64,000 nucleotides of DNA, from assembly GCA_947259765.1 (NCBI GenBank), contig CAMYNG010000002.1, forward strand, positions 1 to 64,000. Reading direction: 5' to 3'. Positions 16,514 to 24,814 of the stretch are shown one piece after another (position 1 is the stretch's first letter; each line of letters opens with the position of its first letter). The position numbers were made by a program, and so were the translations under genes. This DNA is from an uncultured Ectothiorhodospiraceae bacterium. Lineage in GTDB: Bacteria; Pseudomonadota; Gammaproteobacteria; CAMYNG01. Under the pieces are notes generated by a model. It did no database searches. It worked only from the letters and a program-made list of their open reading frames with translations, and was not told the DNA's origin.

Positions 16514-16903
16514 TTACAGATTATTGGGATTCCCCGGAACAATTTTGTCGAATGTATATTTTAGCTCTTCCCTACGACTGTAGACGTTGTATCCACCATC
16601 ACTGCGTTTCTTTACAGTCCGGCAGCGTTCCTTTTTAACCTCGATGCATAAGCGGCCGTATTTATCCACCTGCCATACACCTTGCTCTTTATTGTTTTTA
16701 CCATCAACCCTGCGCATGTCTCCGGAGGGATCGAAGTAGGTTTTGTGGCTTGTTTCCCACCTAATAAGTTGCCCTTCGGCCGTATTGCCAGACAAAAGTT
16801 TCTTCAATTCCTCGCCACTAACCTCTTCCTCGGCGTAAACCGGCAACGCATACAGCAATGACAACAACACAACGGAAATGAACATTTTGAAAGTAAAATT
16901 CAT
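16514..16903 (-). CDS. small exported hypothetical protein
   Basis: A 129-residue protein with a clear signal peptide (hydrophobic core near residues 6-20, cleavage after PVYA). The mature part is basic, and holds a pair of cysteines (LCIEVKKERCR) likely to form a disulfide. The ATG at 16903 follows GGGGATTG. The mature part looks like small periplasmic proteins of the DUF995 kind, where a WETSHKTYFDPSGDMR-like stretch precedes a GxWxVD strand, but the assignment is tentative. The role is unknown. Confidence 0.7.
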   Translation of the reverse strand: MNFTFKMFISVVLLSLLYALPVYAEEEVSGEELKKLLSGNTAEGQLIRWETSHKTYFDPSGDMRRVDGKNNKEQGVWQVDKYGRLCIEVKKERCRTVKKRSDGGYNVYSRREELKYTFDKIVPGNPNNL

Positions 16904-17155
16904 TTTCAATCCCCCTTTTTGCACGTTGTAATTATTAAATACCTGCTCCCAAGGCTATCACCACTTAGAACAAGCGCTTTGATCTCAATCAACTTACTCG
17001 ACTGGATCAATATGATCGAACGAAGACTATTCGGCGTCTACGTTATCCTGAAAAAATTAGAAAATTATGAAAAATTGAACAACAGCGTTTACGTCCCCGA
17101 CTATCTGGTTTAACGTCGCTGTATAGCCCTCTATGATGTAACTGTACTTTCCCCA

Positions 17156-17902
17156 TTGCGCATAGAAGATGGCCACCCTTCAAAACCAGTAAAAACTGAA
17201 GTGATATACGCGGTTACCCTTGATCTGGACGATACCCTGTGGGACACCGCGCCCGTCATCCAGCGTGCGGAAGAAGTCACCCACGGCTGGCTGGAGCAAA
17301 ATTTCCCGCGAATTACGGCGCGCTATTCGGTCGCAGACCTGATGGACTTACGCCGCGAAGTCAGCGCAAACGAGCCGGAACGCGCGTTCGATTTCACCTA
17401 TATGCGGCGCAAGACCTTCCATATTGTTGCTCAGGAGGTTGGGTATCCGCCGGCTGAGGTGGTTGATTTTGCGTTCGCAGTCTTTCTTCGCGAGCGGCAC
17501 CGCGTGACGTTATTCGACGATGTACTACCCACGCTACAACAGCTGCATGGCCAATACCGGCTTGTTGCGCTGTCCAATGGCAACGCAGAAATTGATCGTA
17601 TCGGGCTTGCACATTTATTCGAATTCGCGTTGTGCGCACGCGAGGTCGGCCGTCCGAAACCGCACCCGGCGATTTACACTTCAGCGTGCGCCCGGTTAAA
17701 AGTACAACCCCACGAAACCGTGCATGTAGGAGATCATCTCGAACATGACGTCGCCGGTGCGGCCGCGGCAGGTTTACGTACCGTTTGGCTGAACCGCCAG
17801 CGACTGGTTTCTGGAGTTCAAACTACTGCTGACGCAGAAATTCACTCATTAATTGAGTTACCCGAGGTACTTGACGACCTGCGTCGTACCGGAGACAAAT
17901 AA
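17156..17902 (+). CDS. HAD-superfamily hydrolase
   Basis: A 248-residue HAD subfamily IA hydrolase. Motif I is LDLDDTLWD with the nucleophile Asp near residue 23, motif II is VALSNGN, motif III Lys is in GRPKPHP, and motif IV is HVGDHLEHDV. A helical cap lies between motifs I and II. Substrates of this subfamily are mostly small phosphorylated metabolites, and none can be named here. The start is uncertain: TTG at 17156 gives the full frame, and a GTG at 17201 would start just before motif I. Neither has a strong ribosome site. Confidence 0.85.
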   Translation: MRIEDGHPSKPVKTEVIYAVTLDLDDTLWDTAPVIQRAEEVTHGWLEQNFPRITARYSVADLMDLRREVSANEPERAFDFTYMRRKTFHIVAQEVGYPPAEVVDFAFAVFLRERHRVTLFDDVLPTLQQLHGQYRLVALSNGNAEIDRIGLAHLFEFALCAREVGRPKPHPAIYTSACARLKVQPHETVHVGDHLEHDVAGAAAAGLRTVWLNRQRLVSGVQTTADAEIHSLIELPEVLDDLRRTGDK

Positions 17903-17960
17903 TGCAGCTGTGGCGATGGCGAAACCGGGGGCAGAAATTGCATCGCTACTTCGGTATGGG

Positions 17961-18557
17961 TTAGTTTTCCTCGCGTTCCTTTTCCAGAATATCCGTCCCC
18001 ACTGGCGCCAGACTAAGCTCACTCGTATCAGGCGGCGGTGGAGACTCCTGCTTTTCACCCTCCAAAACGTCACTTCCCACGGGCGCAAGACTGTAAGCGC
18101 TGGTATCAACCTCCAGCTCCGATTTTTCACTGGGCGTGATAATTGTCACGCCGGGCGGATCGATTACCATTTCACCCGTGTCGTTAACGGTGGCGACCGC
18201 CGATTCGGTGCTTGATGCGGCAATGGGGCTCGAAGCAGCTTGCACGTTCGTCTCAGCTGCTGGCTGCGAAGGGGTCTCGGCCGGAGTGACCTTCTGTTGG
18301 TCCGTTGAGGAATCCGTAACCGGCTTGCGGGGTCGCACCTGACACACGGCGCCGGCCTTGTGCAGGGTCTGTTGGTAACGCTGTGCAGTGGGTTCATCAA
18401 GGTTACTTTTCAAGATGACTTCACCACCGCTGAATAAGCGCGTAATTTTGTCGTTGCTGGTTTTAAAAAGGGCGGCCAGGTTTTCAACTACCCTGTCCTT
18501 GTTGGCCCCCGGAACCAGATCACCACCGAAAACGACCTCATACGTCTGCTCACTCAC
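17961..18557 (-). CDS. conserved hypothetical protein with duplicated C-terminal motif
   Basis: A 198-residue soluble protein starting at GTG. The first 75 residues form a compact domain (YEVVFGGDLVPG, VVENLAALFKTS, LFSGGEVILKSNLDE, YQQTLHKAGAVCQVRP). I recall this domain from gammaproteobacterial proteins in which it precedes varied tails, but it has no known function. The middle is low-complexity Ser/Thr/Pro/Ala. The tail repeats DTSxxSLAPVGxDxLE twice near residues 150-195. Together they suggest an adaptor with a flexible tail that presents a short linear motif. It is convergent with the HAD gene. Confidence 0.7.
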   Translation of the reverse strand: MSEQTYEVVFGGDLVPGANKDRVVENLAALFKTSNDKITRLFSGGEVILKSNLDEPTAQRYQQTLHKAGAVCQVRPRKPVTDSSTDQQKVTPAETPSQPAAETNVQAASSPIAASSTESAVATVNDTGEMVIDPPGVTIITPSEKSELEVDTSAYSLAPVGSDVLEGEKQESPPPPDTSELSLAPVGTDILEKEREEN

Positions 18558-18758
18558 CTTTTCACCCCGCGTTTAACCCGTTACCTATCCATTATAATGG
18601 CTCTGCGAAACTCTGCACGGCCGGCAGCCTAAATTGCTGTTCCGAATCCCTTTCCAGCTTATCGATACAATTGTGCTTTAAAGCCGAGCCAGCTTTACTG
18701 CTCTTGCTCAGGAGGTGGATAGGATTTCGGAACAGTTTTTTAACACAGACGGAACAAG
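18558..18758. other. intergenic region with possible structured small RNA
   Basis: A TATAAT hexamer at 18593-18598 on the plus strand is followed by a long-range inverted repeat, TGTTCCGAATCC (18638-18649) against GGATTTCGGAACA (18722-18734), and then six T residues. The layout resembles a small transcription unit with a terminator, but the -35 region is poor and the loop is about 70 bases. It could also be the untranslated region of a neighbouring gene. Confidence 0.3.
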
Positions 18759-19319
18759 CTAAGCACGATGCCGGCTCTCGCCGGTGGTGATGCCACCGGC
18801 GATGATGTGTGCGGTGCGTAATGGCTCGGGCATTTGACCGTTAATGGCAAAACGCTGAAGCAGTTGCGCTGTCGCTGCCAGGCTGATGCCGGCGCGCTGA
18901 ACGAACACATTTTCCAGCGGCTCCATTGGACCGGCCTTTTCGATGAGTTTCCATTTGCGTCTCCCCCCTTTGACAGAGTTCAGCAAGGCCGTGCGTATCC
19001 GCACGAGATCCGGGGACTTACGACACACGACAACAACGGGCAGACGGGTCCTCGCATGCAATTTTTGAATGTCGATAACGTTGAATCCGGCCACGGCAAT
19101 ACCCTGTAGAAACACTGCCTGCAGATGGCCAAAAAACCGCGAGCCCATAAGCGTGTCGATAAGCACCGTGGTTGCATTCACGCCGTCTCGCCTGACTTTA
19201 CAGCGCAGAACACCTTCCAGACACGGTCCGGCAAACACTGCGCCGATAACGGGCACGTCACCACGCCATCCCCGCGCAAAGGGAGTATCGTCAAAACCAA
19301 TAACATGCGAGATGGTCAT
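18759..19319 (-). CDS. DUF99 family protein (endonuclease V-like fold)
   Basis: A 186-residue DUF99 protein. The hallmark N-terminus SHVIGFDDTPFARG is followed by VPVIGAVFAG, a LRCKVRRDGVNAT segment, and a hydrophobic strand VFLQGIAVAGFNVIDI. DUF99 proteins share the RNase H-like fold of endonuclease V and keep acidic residues in the first strand (FDD here), but a catalytic role is unproven. The ATG at 19319 is taken; a TTG at 19340 is also possible. It is divergent from the Yip1-like gene. Confidence 0.85.
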   Translation of the reverse strand: MTISHVIGFDDTPFARGWRGDVPVIGAVFAGPCLEGVLRCKVRRDGVNATTVLIDTLMGSRFFGHLQAVFLQGIAVAGFNVIDIQKLHARTRLPVVVVCRKSPDLVRIRTALLNSVKGGRRKWKLIEKAGPMEPLENVFVQRAGISLAATAQLLQRFAINGQMPEPLRTAHIIAGGITTGESRHRA

Positions 19320-19487
19320 ACCGGGCCAGTGTATAGGCAAATCGGTAAGTTATTTTTCCGCATATCAATTTCCTGAGTAATTAACTCAAAAAAGAGCAGC
19401 ATTGTCGTTTGGCTATAGGTCCTGATAAGCTGTTTCGATATGCTATAGGGAGCCTATGAACGACGATTATAAAAGGGGTATTTGGAG

Positions 19488-20090
19488 ATGGTATTGAATC
19501 ACACTTGGGGGCTAATGGCGCACCCCGTAAAAGAATGGGAACAAATTCGCGAGGAACCTTGCACTGTAAGCAAGTGTTATCTTTCCCATGTTCTATTGCT
19601 GGCAGCAATACCACCGGTGTGTGCGTATATCGGCGCAAGCCAGATTGGTTGGCAATTCGGCTACGGTGATGCGGTTAAACTCACCAGCCAAAGCGCACTA
19701 CAACTGGCCATTTTGTTTTACCTGGCTTTACTGACGGGTGTCTTTATCATGGGCAAAGCTATCCACTGGATGGCCACCACCTACGGCGCCAGCCCGGATA
19801 TTCATAAATGCGTTGTTACCGCAGCCTATACCGCAACGCCCTTGTTCCTGTCCGGGGTAATGGCTCTTTATCCCGTGCTGTGGCTCAACATGCTTGTTGG
19901 ACTGGCAGCCGTGGCGTATTCGGTATATTTGCTTTATACCGGTATACCGGTCGTAATGGGGGTTTCCAAGGAGCATGGTTTTCTATTCTCCAGCGCTATC
20001 GTCACCTTCGGCATGGTTATGCTCATAGGCATGTTAGCCATGACGGTTCTGCTCTGGGGCTTTGGATTTGCACCCGCATTTACCAATTAG
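19488..20090 (+). CDS. Yip1-like five-helix membrane protein
   Basis: A 200-residue inner membrane protein with about five hydrophobic helices after the typical NHTWGLMAHPVKEWEQIREE opening. This opening and the helix pattern match the bacterial Yip1/DUF1282 group. The ATG at 19488 follows AGGGG at nine bases. The function in bacteria is unknown. It is monocistronic, with a 170-base gap before the next gene. Confidence 0.8.
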   Translation: MVLNHTWGLMAHPVKEWEQIREEPCTVSKCYLSHVLLLAAIPPVCAYIGASQIGWQFGYGDAVKLTSQSALQLAILFYLALLTGVFIMGKAIHWMATTYGASPDIHKCVVTAAYTATPLFLSGVMALYPVLWLNMLVGLAAVAYSVYLLYTGIPVVMGVSKEHGFLFSSAIVTFGMVMLIGMLAMTVLLWGFGFAPAFTN

Positions 20091-20261
20091 AGCAAGCCTC
20101 TTCCTGCCAACGAGCTTAACGCCGGTCGCACACAGAGCGCCGTTAAACCTGCCTTGCTGAAGAGTCACCAGAGTTCGCTGTAAGCGGGAGTAATTAAGAG
20201 ATGTAATTAATTGGCTGGGGTCTCGGTCTGATATGAAAATGTCCAAACATGGAGAGTACCA

Positions 20262-20711
20262 ATGCGGACCGCTGCCCAAGCCACTACCTTGCTCGTCTTG
20301 AGTTTCACCTTGTTTCTTGCCACTAACGCCTCCGGCAATCTGTGCCGGCCTACACCTGGAATGTCATCGGGCACGCACTTCAAACCCGTAACTCAACAGC
20401 AGGTGAATATCGGTTCCGGATTTCAGATAAATGGCAAGGTGCTTTCCGCCAAAGACTGCAAACCCATCGCCGGCGCACGAGTTGCTCACTGGCAGGCAGG
20501 TGAAAATGGACAATACCAGGACCGTTTACGCGCCTACCTGTTCAGTCACACCGACGGCAGCTTCAACTTCGAAACCGAATGGCCCGCGGCCAGGATTCCG
20601 CATATTCATTTTCGCGTCAGCGCCGACGGTTACAAGCAGGTGAGCACGCAATGGATCGGCGACGAACGGGTCGATAACATAACATTTAACGTCATTCTTC
20701 AGCCGGAATGA
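20262..20711 (+). CDS. exported intradiol ring-cleavage dioxygenase-like protein
   Basis: A 149-residue exported protein with a signal peptide (cleavage near residue 24, TNASG). The mature part matches the core of intradiol dioxygenases: FQINGKVLSAKDCKPIAGARV, a TDGSFNFET strand and PHIHFRVSADGY, where the two His are the iron ligands of the family. The NGQY Tyr could be the first Tyr ligand, but the second Tyr, normally in the YPVP-like segment, is not evident. The protein is also shorter than catechol dioxygenases. A catalytic role is therefore doubtful, and it may be a transthyretin-like relative. Its stop overlaps the next gene by four bases. Confidence 0.78.
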   Translation: MRTAAQATTLLVLSFTLFLATNASGNLCRPTPGMSSGTHFKPVTQQQVNIGSGFQINGKVLSAKDCKPIAGARVAHWQAGENGQYQDRLRAYLFSHTDGSFNFETEWPAARIPHIHFRVSADGYKQVSTQWIGDERVDNITFNVILQPE

Positions 20712-21082
20712 CGACGATATGCATCACAACCGGCAACGTCAGTTTGCGCGCTCAAACGCTTGATACGCCCACAGCCGACGCGATTCTTGCGCAGCTACCC
20801 CTGCAGTCGCGAGTACGCTGCTGGGGTGACGAAATCTACTTTGAGGTACCCGTTTCCGCAACCCTGGAAATCGATGCACGTGACGTAGTCACCGCTGGAG
20901 AATTTGCATTCTGGGTTGAGGGTAGCTGCATCGCCATTGGCTTCGGACCCACACCTGTTTCTCGAGGCGATGAAATACGCCTGGCGGCACGAACCAACAT
21001 TTGGGCACGTACGCGTGACGATGTCACCCAACTGCGCGCGATCACGGCGGGCGATACTGTTCACGTTAAAATTGCAGAATAG
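20708..21082 (+). CDS. cyclophilin-like fold protein
   Basis: A 124-residue beta-rich protein of the cyclophilin-like DUF369/TM1367 type: RVRCWGDEIYFEVPV and the AFWVEGSCIAIGFGPTP strand-loop-strand are the recognisable parts. These proteins lack prolyl isomerase residues and their role is unknown. The ATG overlaps the stop of the dioxygenase-like gene (ATGA), so the two are translated together, one in the periplasm and one in the cytoplasm. Confidence 0.8.
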   Translation: MTTICITTGNVSLRAQTLDTPTADAILAQLPLQSRVRCWGDEIYFEVPVSATLEIDARDVVTAGEFAFWVEGSCIAIGFGPTPVSRGDEIRLAARTNIWARTRDDVTQLRAITAGDTVHVKIAE

Positions 21083-21101
21083 TGAATTTGCTGATGAAAA
21101 A

Positions 21102-21119
21102 GGGGGCGCTTACGCCCCC
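21102..21119 (-). terminator. rho-independent terminator of the DUF4395-rhodanese gene
   Basis: GGGGGCG and CGCCCCC arms enclose a CTTA loop and, on the minus strand, run straight into five T residues. It lies 26 bases past the rhodanese stop and may also serve the convergent cyclophilin-like gene. Confidence 0.88.
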
Positions 21120-21144
21120 AGTTAGAATCTTTTACGTGTATCAG

Positions 21145-21927
21145 TTATGTCAACGCGGTCGCCACGGATCGGGCACGGCCAAGCGCACCGAGATTGTGAA
21201 CTGCATCGAACCCCATGCCTTTGAGTTTTTCGGTCGCGATGTGACTGCGGGTGCCACTGTTGCAAAACAAAAGCGCGACTCGATCTGTGAAATGCTCAAT
21301 ATGTTGCTCGATTTCTTCCAACGGTAGATTCACGGCACCTTCTATTGACTCGCGCGAATATTCGTTTGGGCTGCGCACGTCAACCAACACCGCGCCATCC
21401 TTTAGCAACGCGTGCGCATGATCGTCTGCTACCGGTACCTGCCATTTACCCAGCAGGCGCATAACGCCCTCGTACATCCAGGATAAGGTACAAAAATGCG
21501 TAAAAATCACGATGGCCTGCAGGAACAACAACATGCCTCCCACAACATAGGCGGCAATCGGCATCCCCGCCAAGAACAGCACACCGGCCGCGATGTTCAT
21601 CAGCCCCGCCGACAAACAGGCCAGTCGGCGTTGAAACGGATTTTCCGGCAATTTCACTGCACCAAAAAGATGACGCACGACATGATTGTATAAGAGATCC
21701 ATCGGGTGTGCGGCAGGCAGAAAGAATGCCCAGATTCCCAGACCGGCGACGGCGAAAAGCAACATCGGCATTTGATTGACCAGGCCATAAGCGGCTATCA
21801 GAGAACACGCCGCAGGTGTGAAGCGTAACCCCCATTCCAGTTGCTTGAGTTCCTTCGGGCTGTAACGTTGGTAACCTTGCTGGAAGAGACTACGTTGTTG
21901 AAAGGTCAAATCACAGGTCTTGGCCAT
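21145..21927 (-). CDS. DUF4395-rhodanese membrane fusion protein
   Basis: A 260-residue inner membrane protein. Residues 30-160 form a DUF4395-like domain with four hydrophobic segments (a HPMDLLYNHVVRH loop is typical), and residues 165-255 form a rhodanese domain with the active Cys near 222 in LLFCNSGTRS. It would present a sulfane-sulfur transferase at the membrane, possibly handling sulfide-derived persulfide. The second ATG (21927) is chosen because AGAGGAAC lies at the right distance. Its terminator is strong. It may belong with the other sulfur genes of the window, though these are 18 kb away. Confidence 0.85.
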   Translation of the reverse strand: MAKTCDLTFQQRSLFQQGYQRYSPKELKQLEWGLRFTPAACSLIAAYGLVNQMPMLLFAVAGLGIWAFFLPAAHPMDLLYNHVVRHLFGAVKLPENPFQRRLACLSAGLMNIAAGVLFLAGMPIAAYVVGGMLLFLQAIVIFTHFCTLSWMYEGVMRLLGKWQVPVADDHAHALLKDGAVLVDVRSPNEYSRESIEGAVNLPLEEIEQHIEHFTDRVALLFCNSGTRSHIATEKLKGMGFDAVHNLGALGRARSVATALT

Positions 21928-21933
21928 CTTCAT

Positions 21934-22225
21934 GTTCCTCTTGAAAATCGTTGAATTCGAAATCAGTCAATCCAAAATGGCCCGAATTCCGAGTCGAGCG
22001 CTCGGATTAGTATATTAGCGTTTTCTTATTTTTCAAGCGTTGTTTTTCAAGCAATTGATTTAAATGTTTTTTATTGGTTCGCCGACCCTTCGCCTGGCGC
22101 GAAAATGGCGCGAATCTGGCACTTGAAATGTGTTACACATGCCAAAGTTACACGGCGACTTGCCCACTGGAGCGCGCGCCTCTATGGTAGTTTCAACTGT
22201 AAAACCGGAATCGGGCCAGTCACAC
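21934..22225. promoter_or_regulatory. divergent promoter region between rhodanese and YjbQ genes
   Basis: About 290 bases between divergent genes. Seen here are an inverted repeat TCCGAG/CTCGGA with a 7-base spacer near 21994-22012, an AT-rich TTAGTATATTAG block next to it close to the rhodanese gene, and a tandem GGCGCGAA near 22096-22112. The first two could be regulator sites for the rhodanese gene; none matches a consensus I can name. Confidence 0.3.
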
Positions 22226-22651
22226 ATGATCACGCAAAAGACTCTAGTCATGGAGACCCGAGGTCGGGGAAGTTACGATATTTCGGATAACGTACAAGAC
22301 ATTGTGAGGCATGCGGACGTGGATCTTGGCTTATGTCACGTCTTTGTTCACCACACAAGTGCTTCGCTTATGTTGTGCGAGAACGCTGATCCAACTGTGC
22401 GCAAGGACCTTGAGATGTTTATGGCGCGGTTGGTTCCCGACGGCGATTCCGACTTTCAGCACACTGCCGAAGGTCCGGACGATATGCCCGCGCACGTACG
22501 TACCGTCCTGACACAAACCGGATTGACTATTCCAGTACAGGCCGGCCGTTGTGCGCTCGGCACCTGGCAGGGAATTTTTTTATGGGAACACCGCAATCAG
22601 GGGTATCGACGCACGTTGACCATTACTGTCCAGGGTGAAACACAACGCTGA
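22226..22651 (+). CDS. YjbQ/UPF0047 family protein
   Basis: A 141-residue protein, the usual length of YjbQ proteins. Hallmarks are FVHHTSASLMLCENADPTVRKD and the TGLTIPVQAGRCALGTWQGIFLWEHR C-terminus, including the conserved His pair and the GTWQGIF loop. Members form trimers and some replace thiamine phosphate synthase weakly. The physiological role is unsettled. The ATG at 22226 is preferred over 22130 because the extension lacks family similarity. Confidence 0.9.
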   Translation: MITQKTLVMETRGRGSYDISDNVQDIVRHADVDLGLCHVFVHHTSASLMLCENADPTVRKDLEMFMARLVPDGDSDFQHTAEGPDDMPAHVRTVLTQTGLTIPVQAGRCALGTWQGIFLWEHRNQGYRRTLTITVQGETQR

Positions 22652-22768
22652 TAGTTCTGGTTTTCCGCGCTGGTCCTGGACGGGCAAAACAAATAAACCA
22701 CGGAGAATACGGAGCTTACGGAGAAATTTCTTAAACTAGTCTTTTTGTGCGCTCCGTGTTGCCAATTT

Positions 22769-23233
22769 CTACTTCTGAAAGCAGATCTCGACAAAAAACT
22801 CACCGGCATCCGTCGCGAACGGTAACAGTATTTTCGGCCCGGAAACACTGTGCTCAATTTCGTGCGGTTCACCGGAAACCACGGCGGGCAAGCTGAGCCC
22901 GAAGTCGTAACCTTGCTCCTGAAATGCGGCCTTCGCACCTCCCATGACCATATTGGAAATTTCACCAGTCAGGTCGCGGGCCGTATCATCGACAGTGGTG
23001 AGCTCTTCGCCCAACATACGTTTGGCAATATCACGAATTACCGGTTCGGTAAAACTGATCGCCATTGAGCCGTTGGTTCGGCTCCCGCTAAATCCGATTA
23101 CGGCGCTGACCACGCCCGGCGCAGCAGCGTCGTTTTTCAAGCTCGGTTTACCCGGTCGCGCCTCCAGCTGCGCCATGGTCGAGAGTACATTGACCATAGA
23201 GGACAACACTGGATTGATAAATTTTGCGTCCAC
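22769..23233 (-). CDS. CheX-type chemotaxis phosphatase
   Basis: A 154-residue CheX-family protein beginning at GTG. The phosphatase signature is ExxN at Glu91-Asn94 (GEISNMVMGGAK), preceded by a GSMAISFTEPVIRDIA strand-helix and followed by LSLPAVVSGE. CheX dephosphorylates phospho-CheY or other receivers. No che core operon is in the window, so it probably serves a chemotaxis or receiver-based pathway encoded elsewhere, possibly with the REC-CheC protein at 54 kb. Confidence 0.85.
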   Translation of the reverse strand: MDAKFINPVLSSMVNVLSTMAQLEARPGKPSLKNDAAAPGVVSAVIGFSGSRTNGSMAISFTEPVIRDIAKRMLGEELTTVDDTARDLTGEISNMVMGGAKAAFQEQGYDFGLSLPAVVSGEPHEIEHSVSGPKILLPFATDAGEFFVEICFQK

Positions 23234-23879
23234 TAATTAGGGCGTCCGTTCGGGGCTCAAAAGGTTTACGGCCAACTGGGCGAATTCCTTAGTTGTTTTC
23301 CGTCGGCACGAGCTTCCTGGTGGGGCACTGAACAACGCTGGTACAACACAGGTACGATGCTGGGGCAAGGGGTGAGATCCTGGGACAGAATGCGTGAGGC
23401 GAAAAACAGATTCGTCATAGCGGCTCCCGTGCCAGCTGACCATGCCGCTTACCCTGACAAGCCCGTATAGAAATTTTGCAGTGCGAGAGAAGGCCGCGTT
23501 GCTCAATCGACTGCGTATACCGTGTCCCTGACGAAAAATTGGCGTCACGCACATTAGCATCGTTAATCTTCTGTTTTTACTGAGAATTGAGAACGAACCC
23601 CGTTTAATTCGGCTATCCGGCAGGCCCACCGCAGTGACATTGTGCGGGGATCTGCGATCGACTCGTTGATTAGCCCGGCCAGCGGTGTCTGACCGTGCCC
23701 AGCCACTAACGCAACCGGCAAATTCCTGTTTTCCGGGCTGTTGGCCCCAAAATCGGAAATCCCGTGGCAATCACCGGTAAAATTCAGTGAAATTAGGAAT
23801 TTATCTGGAATATATCTAAAGATGAATTCGATCACAGTCGATACTATAAATAATTATAACGGCTAGGGGGCAGCCACCG
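23234..23879. other. 650-base region without a recognisable gene
   Basis: Open frames of 90-177 codons exist on the minus strand, but they are rich in Arg, Ser and Pro, overlap each other and resemble no protein I know. The last 60 bases are AT-rich and should contain the promoter of the PhnD-type gene, whose start is preceded by a GGGGG ribosome site. The rest could be decayed sequence; no repeat ends are seen. Confidence 0.35.
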
Positions 23880-24794
23880 ATGCGTGGACAACGTCGATTT
23901 TTTACACTAAACGCCACCCCCGAAAATGCTCCTCGTCCCCGGTTCTGGCAACGTCTTGGCCTGGTGCTGGCGATACTGTGTATCAGCCTTCCCGCCAACA
24001 CGTTCGCAGACGAGGCACTGACCATTGGGGTGTTTCCACGTCGAACCTCTGACGCAACCCTGAAAATGTTTAGCCCGTTAGCTAACTACCTGGGACAAAA
24101 ACTGAATCGCAAGGTCGTCCTGAACTCCGCTCCGGATTTCAACTCATTCTGGGAAAACGTTGCCAATCAGGAATACGATCTGGTGCACTACAACCAATAT
24201 CATTACCTGCGTTCGCACAGCATGTACGGTTACCGAGTAATCGTTCGTAACGAAGAATTTGGCCGCTCCACAATCAGTGGTGCGATTGTGGTGCGCAAAG
24301 ATAGTGGTATCAATAAGCTGCAAGACCTGCAGGACAAAAAAATCGTATTTGGCGGCGGACGCATGGCGATGATCAGCTACATTGTTGCAACCCACCTGCT
24401 GCGCCAGGCTGGCCTTGAGGAAGGTGACTACCTGACTCAATTTGCACTCAATCCGCCTAAAGCCTGTGTCGCAACCTTCTACCGCCAGGCAAGCGCTGCG
24501 GGCGCGGGCGGCCGTATTCTGGAACTGCCAAGTGTTAAAAAACTCCTCGATACCAGCGAAATGAAACTGATTGCCGTAAGCAAGCCCTATGCACATCTGC
24601 CGTGGGCGGTAAGCAAAAACGTACCCACCGACATAGCCACTCGACTTCAGGCCGCCATGGCGTCGTTAGGTGACAGTGAGAAAGGTCGAGCCATCCTGAA
24701 ACGCGCTCGACTCACCGGACTGGTTGTGTCATCCGATTCCGACTACGACCCACATCGCGAAACCGTTTTCCAAATCGTCGGGGAGCGTTACTGA
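23880..24794 (+). CDS. PhnD-type phosphonate/oxyanion substrate-binding protein
   Basis: A 304-residue periplasmic binding protein. A long basic leader precedes a hydrophobic signal ending near residue 43 (ANTFA). The mature protein opens with LTIGVFPRRTSDATLKMFSPLANYL and keeps YDLVHYNQYHYLRS, a GAIVVRKDSGI hinge and a DLQDKKIVFGGG strand, as in the PhnD/PhnS family. No ABC permease or ATPase is adjacent. Instead two c-di-GMP enzymes follow (20- and 38-base gaps), so it probably works as a sensor rather than a transporter. Its ligand is unknown. Confidence 0.87.
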   Translation: MRGQRRFFTLNATPENAPRPRFWQRLGLVLAILCISLPANTFADEALTIGVFPRRTSDATLKMFSPLANYLGQKLNRKVVLNSAPDFNSFWENVANQEYDLVHYNQYHYLRSHSMYGYRVIVRNEEFGRSTISGAIVVRKDSGINKLQDLQDKKIVFGGGRMAMISYIVATHLLRQAGLEEGDYLTQFALNPPKACVATFYRQASAAGAGGRILELPSVKKLLDTSEMKLIAVSKPYAHLPWAVSKNVPTDIATRLQAAMASLGDSEKGRAILKRARLTGLVVSSDSDYDPHRETVFQIVGERY

Positions 24795-24814
24795 GGGTAA
24801 CGTCTCGCAAAAAA

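Noticed and set aside
16919-17113. Plus-strand 64-codon frame upstream of the HAD gene
   Set aside because: No ribosome site, no family similarity, random-looking composition.
23237-23770. Minus-strand open frame of 177 codons in the long gap before the PhnD-type gene
   Set aside because: Arg/Ser/Pro-rich composition, no recognisable motif, no ribosome site, overlaps another frame of similar quality.
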